Positions 9,042 to 17,051 of a stretch of 64,000 bases of DNA are shown in pieces (positions within the stretch are counted from its first letter, which is position 1; every line of letters starts with the position of its first letter). Below the pieces are notes generated by a model. The model made no database searches and was not told the origin of the DNA. It saw nothing but the letters and a program-made list of their open reading frames with translations. The position numbers were made by a program, and so were the translations under genes. Source of the DNA: Myxococcales bacterium (GTDB taxonomy: Bacteria; Myxococcota; Polyangia; Nannocystales; Nannocystaceae); the NCBI GenBank assembly GCA_016793465.1, contig JAEUJW010000066.1:124001-188000 (forward strand), read 5' to 3'.

Positions 9042-9087
9042 GCGCGAGAGGGCCGGCCGCCGTCAGGCGCCGCCGGCCCTCTCGCGC
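9042..9087 (-). terminator. Long GC hairpin after the WYL gene
   Basis: A 16-bp perfect stem, GCGCGAGAGGGCCGGC (9042-9057) with GCCGGCCCTCTCGCGC (9072-9087), around a 14-nt loop. It starts 22 nt after the stop of the WYL gene on the minus strand. No T-run follows, so it may end transcription poorly or protect the 3' end. Confidence 0.55.
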
Positions 9088-9109
9088 GGCGTGGGCCGCG
9101 GCGCCGCGC

Positions 9110-10123
9110 TCAGGCCTTGATGCGCTCCAGGAACGCGCGCGCGTCGCTGGTCACTTCTTCGCGCAGCTCGGCCGGCTCGATCGACTCGAGCCCGTCGACG
9201 ATGCTGAGCAGCCGGCGCGCCAGCTCGCGGCACGAGTGGTACGGCACCTTGCGCTCGAGCAGCTCGCCCGGCTCGATCCATCGATCCTCCTGCCCCGAGT
9301 CCCAGTTCATGTTGGCGATCCAGCGGGCCACCCCGCCGCGGACCCGCAGCGTCGCCACCCCCGGCCGATCGGTGTCGATGCCGTAGCCCGGATCCGACGA
9401 GCCCCACAGGTTGCCCTTCGTCGGCATCGCCTCGCGCGGGGCCTGGCCCGGCAGCACGCGCGCGTGGACGATCTGCGCCACCCGGAACACCCGCGCGTCG
9501 CCGGTCGTCCGCGAGAACGCCCGCATGTACATCACCCCGTCGTGCACGCGCAGCTGCCACGGCTCCACGTCGTGCGTCTTGCGGGTGCCCGACCACGGGC
9601 TGTCGTACTCGATGCGCACCACCCCGCTGCCGACCGCCTGCAGCAGCCGCCCGACCAGCCGCGAGTCGACCCGCGTCCCGGTCGTCACCGTCGCCGTCAC
9701 GCTGCGCGGCCGCACCTTGCCCGGCGCGTCCTTCATGCTCTTCGCGCCCTCCTCGACCGCCGCGTCCATCTGCTCGACCAGCCGCTTCACTCTCGCGTTC
9801 AGCTCCGCGTCCGCGACCGGCGACAGCAACGCCGCCGCGAACACCACCGCCGCCAGGTCCTCGGGCTCCGGGTCGGTCAGCGGCAGCGTGAACGTCGCGT
9901 CGAGCAGCCGCCACAGCTTCGACCCGTGCACGAAGTCCAGCGGCGCGTCCCACTCCTCGCGCATGTACTTCAGCGCCCGCTGCACCGTCACCCCGGCCAC
10001 CCCGGCCCGCGTCGCCAGCGCCTCCTTCGAGGCCCCGTCCGGGTTGTCTCGCAGGTGCCGCAAAATGACGCGCGCCGTCTCCTGCACCGTTCTCGACGAG
10101 TCTTGCTTCGCTTCACTCTTCAC
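9110..10123 (-). CDS. WYL-domain transcriptional regulator
   Basis: 337 residues. An N-terminal winged helix-turn-helix (ILRHLRDNPDGASKEALATRAGVAG region) is followed by a WYL ligand-binding domain. That domain shows VEPWQLRVHDGVMYMRAFSR and then FRVAQI; the namesake Trp-Tyr-Leu is Met-Tyr-Met here. A C-terminal extension (NLWGSSDPGYGID onward) matches the WCX region. WYL proteins usually sense nucleotides or nucleic acid and often control DNA-repair or defence genes. The GTG start was chosen because GGAG lies 7 nt upstream; a longer reading would start in repeat-rich upstream DNA. Confidence 0.87.
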   Translation of the reverse strand: MKSEAKQDSSRTVQETARVILRHLRDNPDGASKEALATRAGVAGVTVQRALKYMREEWDAPLDFVHGSKLWRLLDATFTLPLTDPEPEDLAAVVFAAALLSPVADAELNARVKRLVEQMDAAVEEGAKSMKDAPGKVRPRSVTATVTTGTRVDSRLVGRLLQAVGSGVVRIEYDSPWSGTRKTHDVEPWQLRVHDGVMYMRAFSRTTGDARVFRVAQIVHARVLPGQAPREAMPTKGNLWGSSDPGYGIDTDRPGVATLRVRGGVARWIANMNWDSGQEDRWIEPGELLERKVPYHSCRELARRLLSIVDGLESIEPAELREEVTSDARAFLERIKA

Positions 10124-10387
10124 GTGGACTCCGTGGGGAGGCGCCCATCCTACCGCCTGCGCGGCTGCGAGCGGACGCCTGGAATGACTTGTTGGACGCC
10201 GTGCGGCCGGCCCCCTCCGCCGGAGAGGCCGGACGCACGGCGCTTCGACGCCTGGCGCCAAACAGCAGTCAACGCCCGCAGGCCCGTGATCTCGCCTGGA
10301 TCACGCTCCCGCGAATGTTCTCCGCGAGCGCCTCAATCGCCCTTGACCGACCAGGAAAACCCGGGCCTCCTGGCCCTGCGGGGCCCC

Positions 10388-10476
10388 CGCCCGCACGCCG
10401 TTCGCGGAGCCACCCGACCTCTTCGAAGTGCTGGCCGTCAGCCATGCCGCCCGCACGTCCGTTCGCGGAGCCACCA
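10388..10476. repeat. Two near-identical 25-bp direct repeats
   Basis: The block CCCGCACG(T)CCGTTCGCGGAGCC occurs at about 10389-10411 and again at about 10450-10473, about 60 bp apart. The second copy overlaps the upstream part of the BamE-like reading frame, which makes the ATG at 10444 less likely as the true start. Confidence 0.55.
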
Positions 10477-10479
10477 CCC

Positions 10480-11100
10480 GTGCCCCTCGCTGCCCGCCCG
10501 CTCCGACCGCTAACCGCCGCCCGCGCCGCCGCGGCGCTCGGCCTCGCCGTCCTGCTCGACGCCTGCGACCCCGCCGACACCCGCCCCCCCGACAGCGGCC
10601 GCCACGTCGTCCCCCTCGGCCTCGTGCACGCCAGCTTCCGCGGCCTCGACACCGCGCCCGGCGAGCGCCTCTCGCTGTCCGAAGCCCTCACCGTCCGCGC
10701 CGCCGCCCGCGACCACGAGGCCGAGCACAGCCACCTGCTGTGGTTCTTCCACGCCTTCGACCGCCGCACCCTCGTCTTCATCGTCGCCCGCTGGCAGCCC
10801 TTGCAGCCCGACGGCCACGGCCGCCTCTACACCGCCGAGCGCCGCATCGAGGTCCGCCGCGACCGCCGCTCGGTCCGCGCCCTCGACGTCGCCTCCACCA
10901 TCGCCGAGTACGAGCGCGGCCGCGGCGACCTCCGCGCCGGCATGACCCCCGCCGCCGTCGAACGCCGCCGCGGCCCGCCCGACCAGGTCCACCAGCTCGG
11001 CCCGTTCGGCTCCTTCGACTACGTCTACCCCGACCTCTGCGCCCGCTTCCTCGCCGGCCGCGTCGCCCACCTGTGGCCCCGCGACAGCTGCCATCCGTAG
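10480..11100 (+). CDS. BamE/SmpA-like lipoprotein
   Basis: 206 residues. A basic N-terminus and hydrophobic stretch end LLDAC, a lipobox. The C-terminal block GDLRAGMTPAAVERRRGPPDQ followed by an aromatic strand (GSFDYVYPD) and HLW matches the small SmpA/BamE-type fold, in which a G-M-T turn and a Gly-Pro turn are typical. Its role is probably envelope-related, but the similarity is weak outside that block. The GTG at 10480 is preferred to the ATG at 10444 because the latter lies in a direct repeat. Confidence 0.65.
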   Translation: MPLAARPLRPLTAARAAAALGLAVLLDACDPADTRPPDSGRHVVPLGLVHASFRGLDTAPGERLSLSEALTVRAAARDHEAEHSHLLWFFHAFDRRTLVFIVARWQPLQPDGHGRLYTAERRIEVRRDRRSVRALDVASTIAEYERGRGDLRAGMTPAAVERRRGPPDQVHQLGPFGSFDYVYPDLCARFLAGRVAHLWPRDSCHP

Positions 11101-11252
11101 CACCGGCCGCGCCGGCCTCGCCCGATCCCTCGCAGCTGCATCGACCCGCCGGGCCACCGATCTCCGCCGCGATCCGCCGGCGATCGATCCATCCCCCGTG
11201 CGCCCCGCCGCGCGCCCTTGCGCGCGGATCTCGCGGATGTCACTGTCCCCGC

Positions 11253-12551
11253 GTGATCACGGTCGTCCACGCCGCCGACCTCCACATCGACAGCCCCCTC
11301 CGCGGGCTCGGTCGTGTCGAGGGCGCCCCGACCGACGACCTCCGCCTCGCCACCCGCAAGGCCTTCACACGCCTCGTCGACACCTGTCTCGAGGAACAGG
11401 CCGCCCTGCTCGTGCTCGCCGGCGACGTCTTCGACGGCGAGTGGCGCGACTTCAACACCGGCCTCTTCTTCGTCCGCGAGCTCGCCCGCCTGCAGGCCGC
11501 CGACACCCAGGTCGTCATGGTCCGCGGCAACCACGACGCCGAGTCCGTGCTCGCCCGCCACATCCCGCTCCCGGCCAACGTCCACACCTTCTCCCCCGAC
11601 GCGCCCGAGACCCGCGAGTACCCCCGCCTCGGCCTCGCCGTGCACGGCCAGAGCTACGGCAGCCGCAGCGTCGACGACAACCTCGCCGACGCCTACCCCG
11701 ACCCCGTCCCCGACTTGTTAAACATCGGCGTGCTGCACACCAACGCCGTCGGCGACAGCGGCCACGGCAACTACGCCCCCTGCACCGTCGGCCAGCTCGT
11801 GCGTCACGGCTACGACTACTGGGCCCTCGGCCACGTGCACCGCCGCCAAATTTTGAGCCGCGCCCCCTGGGTCGTCTACCCCGGCAACCTGCAGGGGCGT
11901 CACGTCCACGAGTCGGGCGCCAAGGGCTGCACCGTGATCCGCATCGACGACCTGCGCATCCGCCAGGTCGAGCACCGCGACATGGACGTGCTGCGCTGGG
12001 CCGAGATCGTCGTGTCCGCCGACAACGCCACCCACCTCGACGACGTGCTCGCGCAGATCCGCGTGCGCATGCAGCAGGCCCTCGCCGCCGCCGGCCCGCG
12101 GCCCGTGCTCGCCCGCGTCGTCGTCGAGGGCACCACCCCGCTGCACGCCGCCCTCGCCGCCAACGCCGCCGCCACCCTCGCCCGCGTGCGAGTGCTCGCC
12201 GCCGAGCTCGGCGAGCTCTGGACCGAGAAGATCCTCTTTCGCACCCGCCCGCCGCTCACCGAGGGCAACTCGCTGCTGCAGACCCTGCAGGACGAACTGC
12301 GCCGCCTCGTCGCCGACCCCGCCGCCCTCGCCGACCTCGCCGCCGAGCTCGACCCGCTCGCCACCTCCGCCGCCCCCTGGCTCGGCCACCGCCTCGACGA
12401 CCCCCAGCGCGTGGCCGCCCGCCTCGCCGACGTCGAGGCCCTCCTGCTCGCCCGCCTCGGCGCCGGACCTGTCCCGAAGGCCAGCCTCGACCGCCACGCC
12501 CCTCCGGCCCCGAGCGACGCCCCGCGCCCCGAGGCCCGGCATGAGGTTTGA
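11253..12551 (+). CDS. yhaO: SbcD/YhaO-type DNA repair metallophosphoesterase
   Basis: 432 residues. Calcineurin-like nuclease with the metal-binding motifs DLHIDSP near the N-terminus, GDVFDGEW, RGNHDAES and GHVHRRQ. It is the Mre11/SbcD-like subunit that would process DNA ends with the ATPase encoded by the next gene, which overlaps it by 11 nt. The start is the GTG directly before the first strand (ITVVHAADLH); no ribosome binding site is seen. The C-terminal tail after about residue 405 is a Pro/Ala-rich linker that includes a degenerate CTGTCC palindrome. Confidence 0.92.
   Translation: MITVVHAADLHIDSPLRGLGRVEGAPTDDLRLATRKAFTRLVDTCLEEQAALLVLAGDVFDGEWRDFNTGLFFVRELARLQAADTQVVMVRGNHDAESVLARHIPLPANVHTFSPDAPETREYPRLGLAVHGQSYGSRSVDDNLADAYPDPVPDLLNIGVLHTNAVGDSGHGNYAPCTVGQLVRHGYDYWALGHVHRRQILSRAPWVVYPGNLQGRHVHESGAKGCTVIRIDDLRIRQVEHRDMDVLRWAEIVVSADNATHLDDVLAQIRVRMQQALAAAGPRPVLARVVVEGTTPLHAALAANAAATLARVRVLAAELGELWTEKILFRTRPPLTEGNSLLQTLQDELRRLVADPAALADLAAELDPLATSAAPWLGHRLDDPQRVAARLADVEALLLARLGAGPVPKASLDRHAPPAPSDAPRPEARHEV
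12469..12484. repeat. Interspersed palindrome copy in the yhaO tail
   Basis: CTGTCCCGAAGGCCAG, one mismatch from the full palindrome with a CGAA loop, in frame within the low-complexity C-terminus. Confidence 0.5.
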
Positions 12552-15500
12552 GCGCCTGCTCGTCGAGCGCTTCGGCCACTTCGAATCGCTCGACCTCGAC
12601 CTGACCGGCGACTCCGGCCTCGTGCTCGTGTACGGCCCCAACGAGGCCGGCAAGTCGACCCTCCTGCGCGCGATCCACGGCCTCCTGTTCGGCATCGACG
12701 AGCGCAGCCCCGACAACTTCCGCTACCCCTACCCCGCCATGACCCTGTCCGCCGTCCTGCGCGACGGCGCCGGCCAGCGCCTCGAGATCTCCCGCCGCAA
12801 GAAGCGCAAGGACGCCCTGCTCGGCACCCTGCGCACCGACCTCGGCGACCTCGCGCTCGACGAGCCCCGCTTCGCCCGCTACTTCGGCGCCGTCGGCGAG
12901 GACCTGTACCGCCAGATCTTCGGCTTCACCCACGAGGACCTCCAGCGCGGCGCCGACATCCTGCAGGTCGCCGGCCTCGGCGAGCTGCTCGGCGGCGGCG
13001 CCCTCGGCGGCAGCGCCGAGTCGCTGCGCCGCCTGCTCCACGCCCTGCACGACGAGTCCGACGACCTCTTCAAGATTCGCGGCAAGAACCCGCCGATCAA
13101 CCAGGCCCTCACGCAGCTGCACGACACCCGCGCCGCCCTCCGCGACGCCACCCTGCAGCAGCCGCAGTACCTCGCCCTCACGACCAATTTAAAGACCGCC
13201 CGCGACACCCAGAGCGACGCCGACGCCGAGCTCGCCCGCCTGCGCCACCGCGCCGCCCGCATCCACACCCTCCTCATCGCCTTCGAGGACTTCCACGAGC
13301 ACCAGCGCCTCGAGCGTCGCCTCACCGACCCCGACCTCGACACTCCGCTCTCCGGCGCCGACGCCACCCGCGTCGCCCCGCTCCTCGCCGAGCTGCACTC
13401 CCTCGCCGCCCGCCACCAGACGCTCGCCGACGAGATCGACCGCCTCGAGCGCCGCACCGCCCACCACCCGGTCGACCACGCCCTCCTCGCCGAGGCCGCC
13501 ACAGTCGAGCGCCTGCTCCGCCGCGTCGAGACCGTCGCGACCCAGCGCCGCGAGGCCCCCCGCGCCCACGCCCGCCTCCAACAAGAACGCGCCGTCCTCC
13601 TCGCCCAGATCTCCCACCTCTCCCCCACCGCCCAATTTAATAATTCTAGAAATAAAACTAATCCGTCCGCCGGGACAGCCTCGCCTCCTGCGACGTCCTC
13701 TGCCGACCTGCCCTCCGGGACAGCCTCCACCTCCGGTCCGCCACCCGAACCAAACTCGCACGCTCCCGACCTGTCCCCCGGGACAGCCTTCACAGCGGTC
13801 CCCCAGGCCGAGCTCGACCAGCTCCACCACGCCGTCACCCGCTGGCAGCGCCTGCGCCAGGAGCTCGACCTCCACCGCCGCACCCACGCCGACGACGCCG
13901 CCGAGCTCGCCGCCCTCACCACCTCCGCCGGCAGCCTCACCGCCCAGCTGCCCGACGACCGCGGCCGCGAGCTGCTCGCCGCCCTCGAGCCCATGCAGGC
14001 CGACCACGCCGAGCTCGAGCGCGCCGACCTCGACCTCGCCCGCCTCGACGCGGAGATCGAGCTCGCCCTCGCCCGCCTCCACCCCCGCCCCGCCGGCGAC
14101 CCGGCCCGCCTCCCGCTCCCCGGCACCGCCGCCGTCCAGGACTTTAATCATCGTCGCATCGCCCTCGAGGCCGACCGCCGCGAGGCGCAGACCCACCTGT
14201 CCCAACAGACAGCCGAGCTCGCCCGCCTCGACGCCGAGCTCGCCGCCCTCGCCGAGCACGACCTGCCCGACCCCGCCCTGCTGACCGCCGCCCGCGCCCG
14301 CCGCGACGACACCTGGTCGCTCGTCCGCCAGCACCTGCTCAGCCCGCGCACCTCCCCGCAAGGCGACCTGTTCGCCCGGCCCCCGAGCTCCTCTCCTCTC
14401 CCCGATGCCGCCTCGGAGCGGCTCGCCGTCACAGCGCTCGCCCCCCGCCCGCGAACCGAGGGCCGCCGCAGACGCCCCACCCGCCCCGCACCGCCCGACC
14501 TCACCCCCCCGACCGGCACGACCCCCGACGCAAACCTACCAGTCGAACCCACGCCGCCGCCCGACGCGATCGCCACATCCTCCCGTCCCAAGTCCAGCAC
14601 CTCGACCTCACCCACCGACCTCAAGCAGCTCGCCCGCACCTACGAGCGCACCCTCGCCGACGCCGACCGCCTCGCCGACCGCCTCCGCGAGGCCGCAGAG
14701 CACCTGGCCCAAAAGACAGCCCTCGACGCCGCCCGCGAGCGCACCCTCCACGCCCGCGCCCAGGCGCGCGACGCCCTCACCACCCTCGAGACCGCGGAGG
14801 CCGACTGGACCGCCGCCTGGCGCGACCTCTGGCGCCCCTCGGAGATCTCCCCGGGCACACCGACGGCGATGCTCGCCTGGCTCGCCGACGCCGCCGCCCT
14901 CCGCGACCTCGCCGTCGCCCGCGCCCGCCGCGCCCGCGAGGCCGAGGCCCGCCGCCCGCGCGTGCAGGCCTTCGAAGCTCGCCTGCGCGACCACCTCGAC
15001 ACGCGCGCCCCGTTCTCCACCCTCGTCCACGCGCTCCGCGAGCGCGAACGCGTGGCCGAGCACCTCCGCGGCCGCCTCGAGTCGGCCCACGCGCAGACCG
15101 CCGCCCTCCGCACCACCCTCGCCCGCAGCGCCGCCCTCCGCGAGCGCCTCGAGCGCGACTTCGAGGCCTCCACCGCCGACCTCCGCCGCCGCCTCACCAC
15201 CCTCGGCCTCCCGCCCGACCTCGACCCCGAGTCGGCCCTCCAGCGCCTCGACGCCCTCACCGCCCTCGGCGAACGCCTGACCGCGCTCGACCGCCAGCGC
15301 AGCGCCGCCGACGACGCCCTCGCCGCCCTCGCCGACTTCGACGCCGAGGTCGCCGCCCTCCGCGCCCGCCTGGCCCGCTCCGTGCCCGCGGACCTCTCCG
15401 GGCTCACGCCGCGACCTGTCCCCGAGGACATCTCCCGAGACCTCGCCGCCCCGCGACCTGTCCCAGAGGACACGTCAGGCCCCCGCGCCGCCCCGCGCTC

Positions 15501-16557
15501 ACCTGTCCCCGCGGACACCCCGCCCGAGCACTTCGTCGAGAACCTCGCCCGCGCCCTCGCCGACGCCCGCGCCGCCGCGAACACCCACGCCCTCGCGCGC
15601 GACGAGTCGGCCGACCGCCGCCGCGAGCACGCCCGCCTCGGCTCTTCCCTCGCCGCCCTGCAGGCCGAGGCCGCGGCCCTGCGCGCCCGCGCCGGCGCGC
15701 CCGACGACCTCGCCCTCGCCGACCTCGCCGAGCGCACGCTCCACCGCCTCCAGCTCGAGCGCGCGCGCGACGACCTCGGCCTCCGCCTGGCCCGCACGCT
15801 CGGCGAGGGCACCCAGCGCGCCACCTACGCCGCCGAGCTGCAGGCCGTCCGCCGCGAGGACCTCGAGGCCGAGCAGCACAACCTCACCCGCACCATCGCC
15901 GAGCTCGACCAGCGCCGCATCACCGCCGTCGAGCAGCGCGGCCGCCTCGAACACGAGGCCAGGCAGCTCGGAGGCGACCGCGCCGCCCGCCTCGGCGCCG
16001 AGCTCGAGGTCCTCCGCGCCGACCTCGAGGAGCACACCGACCGCTACCTCCTGCTCCACCTCGCCGAGCGCGTGCTCGGCCGCGTCGCCGACCGCTACGC
16101 CCGCGACAACCAGCCTGCGATCCTGCAATACACCTCCGACATGCTGGCCCGCATCACCGCCGGCCGCCACGTCCGCGCCGTCGTCCAGCCCGAGACCCGC
16201 AGCCTCGCCGCCCTCGGTCGCGACGGCATGCTCCGCGCTCCCCGCGAGCTGTCCTCGGGCACGCGCGAGCAGCTGTTCCTGGCCCTCCGCATGGCCTACG
16301 TGCTCGACTACTGCGACCGCTGCGAGCCGCTCCCGGTCGTCATGGACGACGTGCTCGTCAACTTCGACGACACCCGCGCCGCCGCCGCCCTCGCCGCCCT
16401 GCGCGACCTCGGCAAGTCGACGCAGGTCATCCTCCTGACCTGCCACCGCCGCTGGCTGGACCTCGCGCCCGCCGCGGCCCCCGACGCCCGCATCCTCGAG
16501 CTCCCGCCCGAGCCCACGCCCCTGCCCGCGCTCACCGGCCGCGCCGCCGAGGCCTGA
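12541..16557 (+). CDS. yhaN: YhaN/SbcC-like AAA ATPase with coiled coils
   Basis: 1338 residues. SMC/Rad50-like protein: Walker A GPNEAGKST at about residues 35-43, long heptad-rich Arg/Ala/Leu/Glu arms, the ABC signature LSSGTREQLFLALRMA at about 1240, and Walker B LPVVMDDVLVNFDD at about 1262. It should clamp DNA and gate the YhaO nuclease. Two non-coiled linkers interrupt the arms: residues about 361-420, which include an AT-rich patch (QFNNSRNKTN) and repeated SAGTA/SPGTA peptides, and about 955-1000 with repeated PRPVPED peptides. Both linkers are built from copies of the CTGTCC palindrome. A Pro/Thr-rich insert lies near 615-680. Confidence 0.92.
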   Translation: MRFERLLVERFGHFESLDLDLTGDSGLVLVYGPNEAGKSTLLRAIHGLLFGIDERSPDNFRYPYPAMTLSAVLRDGAGQRLEISRRKKRKDALLGTLRTDLGDLALDEPRFARYFGAVGEDLYRQIFGFTHEDLQRGADILQVAGLGELLGGGALGGSAESLRRLLHALHDESDDLFKIRGKNPPINQALTQLHDTRAALRDATLQQPQYLALTTNLKTARDTQSDADAELARLRHRAARIHTLLIAFEDFHEHQRLERRLTDPDLDTPLSGADATRVAPLLAELHSLAARHQTLADEIDRLERRTAHHPVDHALLAEAATVERLLRRVETVATQRREAPRAHARLQQERAVLLAQISHLSPTAQFNNSRNKTNPSAGTASPPATSSADLPSGTASTSGPPPEPNSHAPDLSPGTAFTAVPQAELDQLHHAVTRWQRLRQELDLHRRTHADDAAELAALTTSAGSLTAQLPDDRGRELLAALEPMQADHAELERADLDLARLDAEIELALARLHPRPAGDPARLPLPGTAAVQDFNHRRIALEADRREAQTHLSQQTAELARLDAELAALAEHDLPDPALLTAARARRDDTWSLVRQHLLSPRTSPQGDLFARPPSSSPLPDAASERLAVTALAPRPRTEGRRRRPTRPAPPDLTPPTGTTPDANLPVEPTPPPDAIATSSRPKSSTSTSPTDLKQLARTYERTLADADRLADRLREAAEHLAQKTALDAARERTLHARAQARDALTTLETAEADWTAAWRDLWRPSEISPGTPTAMLAWLADAAALRDLAVARARRAREAEARRPRVQAFEARLRDHLDTRAPFSTLVHALRERERVAEHLRGRLESAHAQTAALRTTLARSAALRERLERDFEASTADLRRRLTTLGLPPDLDPESALQRLDALTALGERLTALDRQRSAADDALAALADFDAEVAALRARLARSVPADLSGLTPRPVPEDISRDLAAPRPVPEDTSGPRAAPRSPVPADTPPEHFVENLARALADARAAANTHALARDESADRRREHARLGSSLAALQAEAAALRARAGAPDDLALADLAERTLHRLQLERARDDLGLRLARTLGEGTQRATYAAELQAVRREDLEAEQHNLTRTIAELDQRRITAVEQRGRLEHEARQLGGDRAARLGAELEVLRADLEEHTDRYLLLHLAERVLGRVADRYARDNQPAILQYTSDMLARITAGRHVRAVVQPETRSLAALGRDGMLRAPRELSSGTREQLFLALRMAYVLDYCDRCEPLPVVMDDVLVNFDDTRAAAALAALRDLGKSTQVILLTCHRRWLDLAPAAAPDARILELPPEPTPLPALTGRAAEA
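13663..13786. repeat. Cluster of three palindrome copies inside yhaN
   Basis: Copies at 13663-13678 (degenerate), 13708-13723 (CTGCCCTCCGGGACAG) and 13771-13786 (CTGTCCCCCGGGACAG). All are read in the same frame and encode SAGTA, PSGTA and SPGTA. An AT-only island precedes the cluster at about 13635-13660. Confidence 0.65.
14197..14212. repeat. Palindrome copy inside yhaN
   Basis: CTGTCCCAACAGACAG. A related copy with 18 of 21 matching bases lies at about 14701-14721 in the same gene (CCTGGCCCAAAAGACAG); the peptides are HLSQQTA and HLAQKTA. Confidence 0.45.
15416..15518. repeat. Cluster of three palindrome copies inside yhaN
   Basis: Copies at 15416-15431, 15458-15473 and 15503-15518, spaced 42 and 45 bp, so the frame is kept. 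They encode PVPEDIS, PVPEDTS and PVPADTP in a linker between coiled-coil arms. Confidence 0.65.
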
Positions 16558-16596
16558 AGAGCCCCTCGGCACCGTCGTTGCATCCGCACCGTCGGC

Positions 16597-16625
16597 TTGA
16601 CGCCCCACCCCATCGCTGTCTTACT
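16597..16625 (+). promoter_or_regulatory. Possible promoter of the 80-residue gene
   Basis: TTGACG (16597-16602) and CTTACT (16620-16625) are separated by 17 nt, a sigma70-like layout. A GGGAG ribosome binding site and ATG follow 21 nt later. Confidence 0.35.
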
Positions 16626-16645
16626 TGCCGAAGGGAGCGCCCCCC

Positions 16646-16888
16646 ATGGCCGAGACCCCTTCTTCCAGGCCCACGACCCCCGAGCCCGGCAACCAGACCA
16701 CCGTCGGCTCGACGGCCCTCCTCCCCGAACCATTCGAGGTCGACGTCGCCGCCGTGAACCTCGCCGCCGCCGCCGCCCGCGCGGCCCTCCGCCGCACCTC
16801 CGGCGCGATCGGCCGCCACTCCCGGCCGGTCCACCCGCCCCTGCTCGACCCCTTCCTCTCCGCCTCCGAACCGCTGAAAACCCCGTAG
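16646..16888 (+). CDS. Small hypothetical protein
   Basis: 80 residues with no recognised family. The N-terminal 30 residues are Pro/Thr/Ser-rich. A middle amphipathic helix rich in Ala (VAAVNLAAAAARAALRR) follows, then a Pro-rich tail. It is supported by a GGGAG ribosome binding site 8 nt before the ATG and a plausible promoter. It stands alone between yhaN and the phosphoesterase-GAF gene. Confidence 0.5.
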   Translation: MAETPSSRPTTPEPGNQTTVGSTALLPEPFEVDVAAVNLAAAAARAALRRTSGAIGRHSRPVHPPLLDPFLSASEPLKTP

Positions 16889-17051
16889 TCCGTCCGTCGC
16901 ACGCAGCAGCGTCCCACACAAAATATCTGAGGGCCGACCTCCGCCCCACGCGGTGCCGCAGTGGGTCGAGTGCATGACCGACTCGCTCCTCCGCCCCTCG
17001 CACCTTTGTGATACCGTCCCCGCGCGGCCCCGTGACTCCCCGCCCGTCTCC

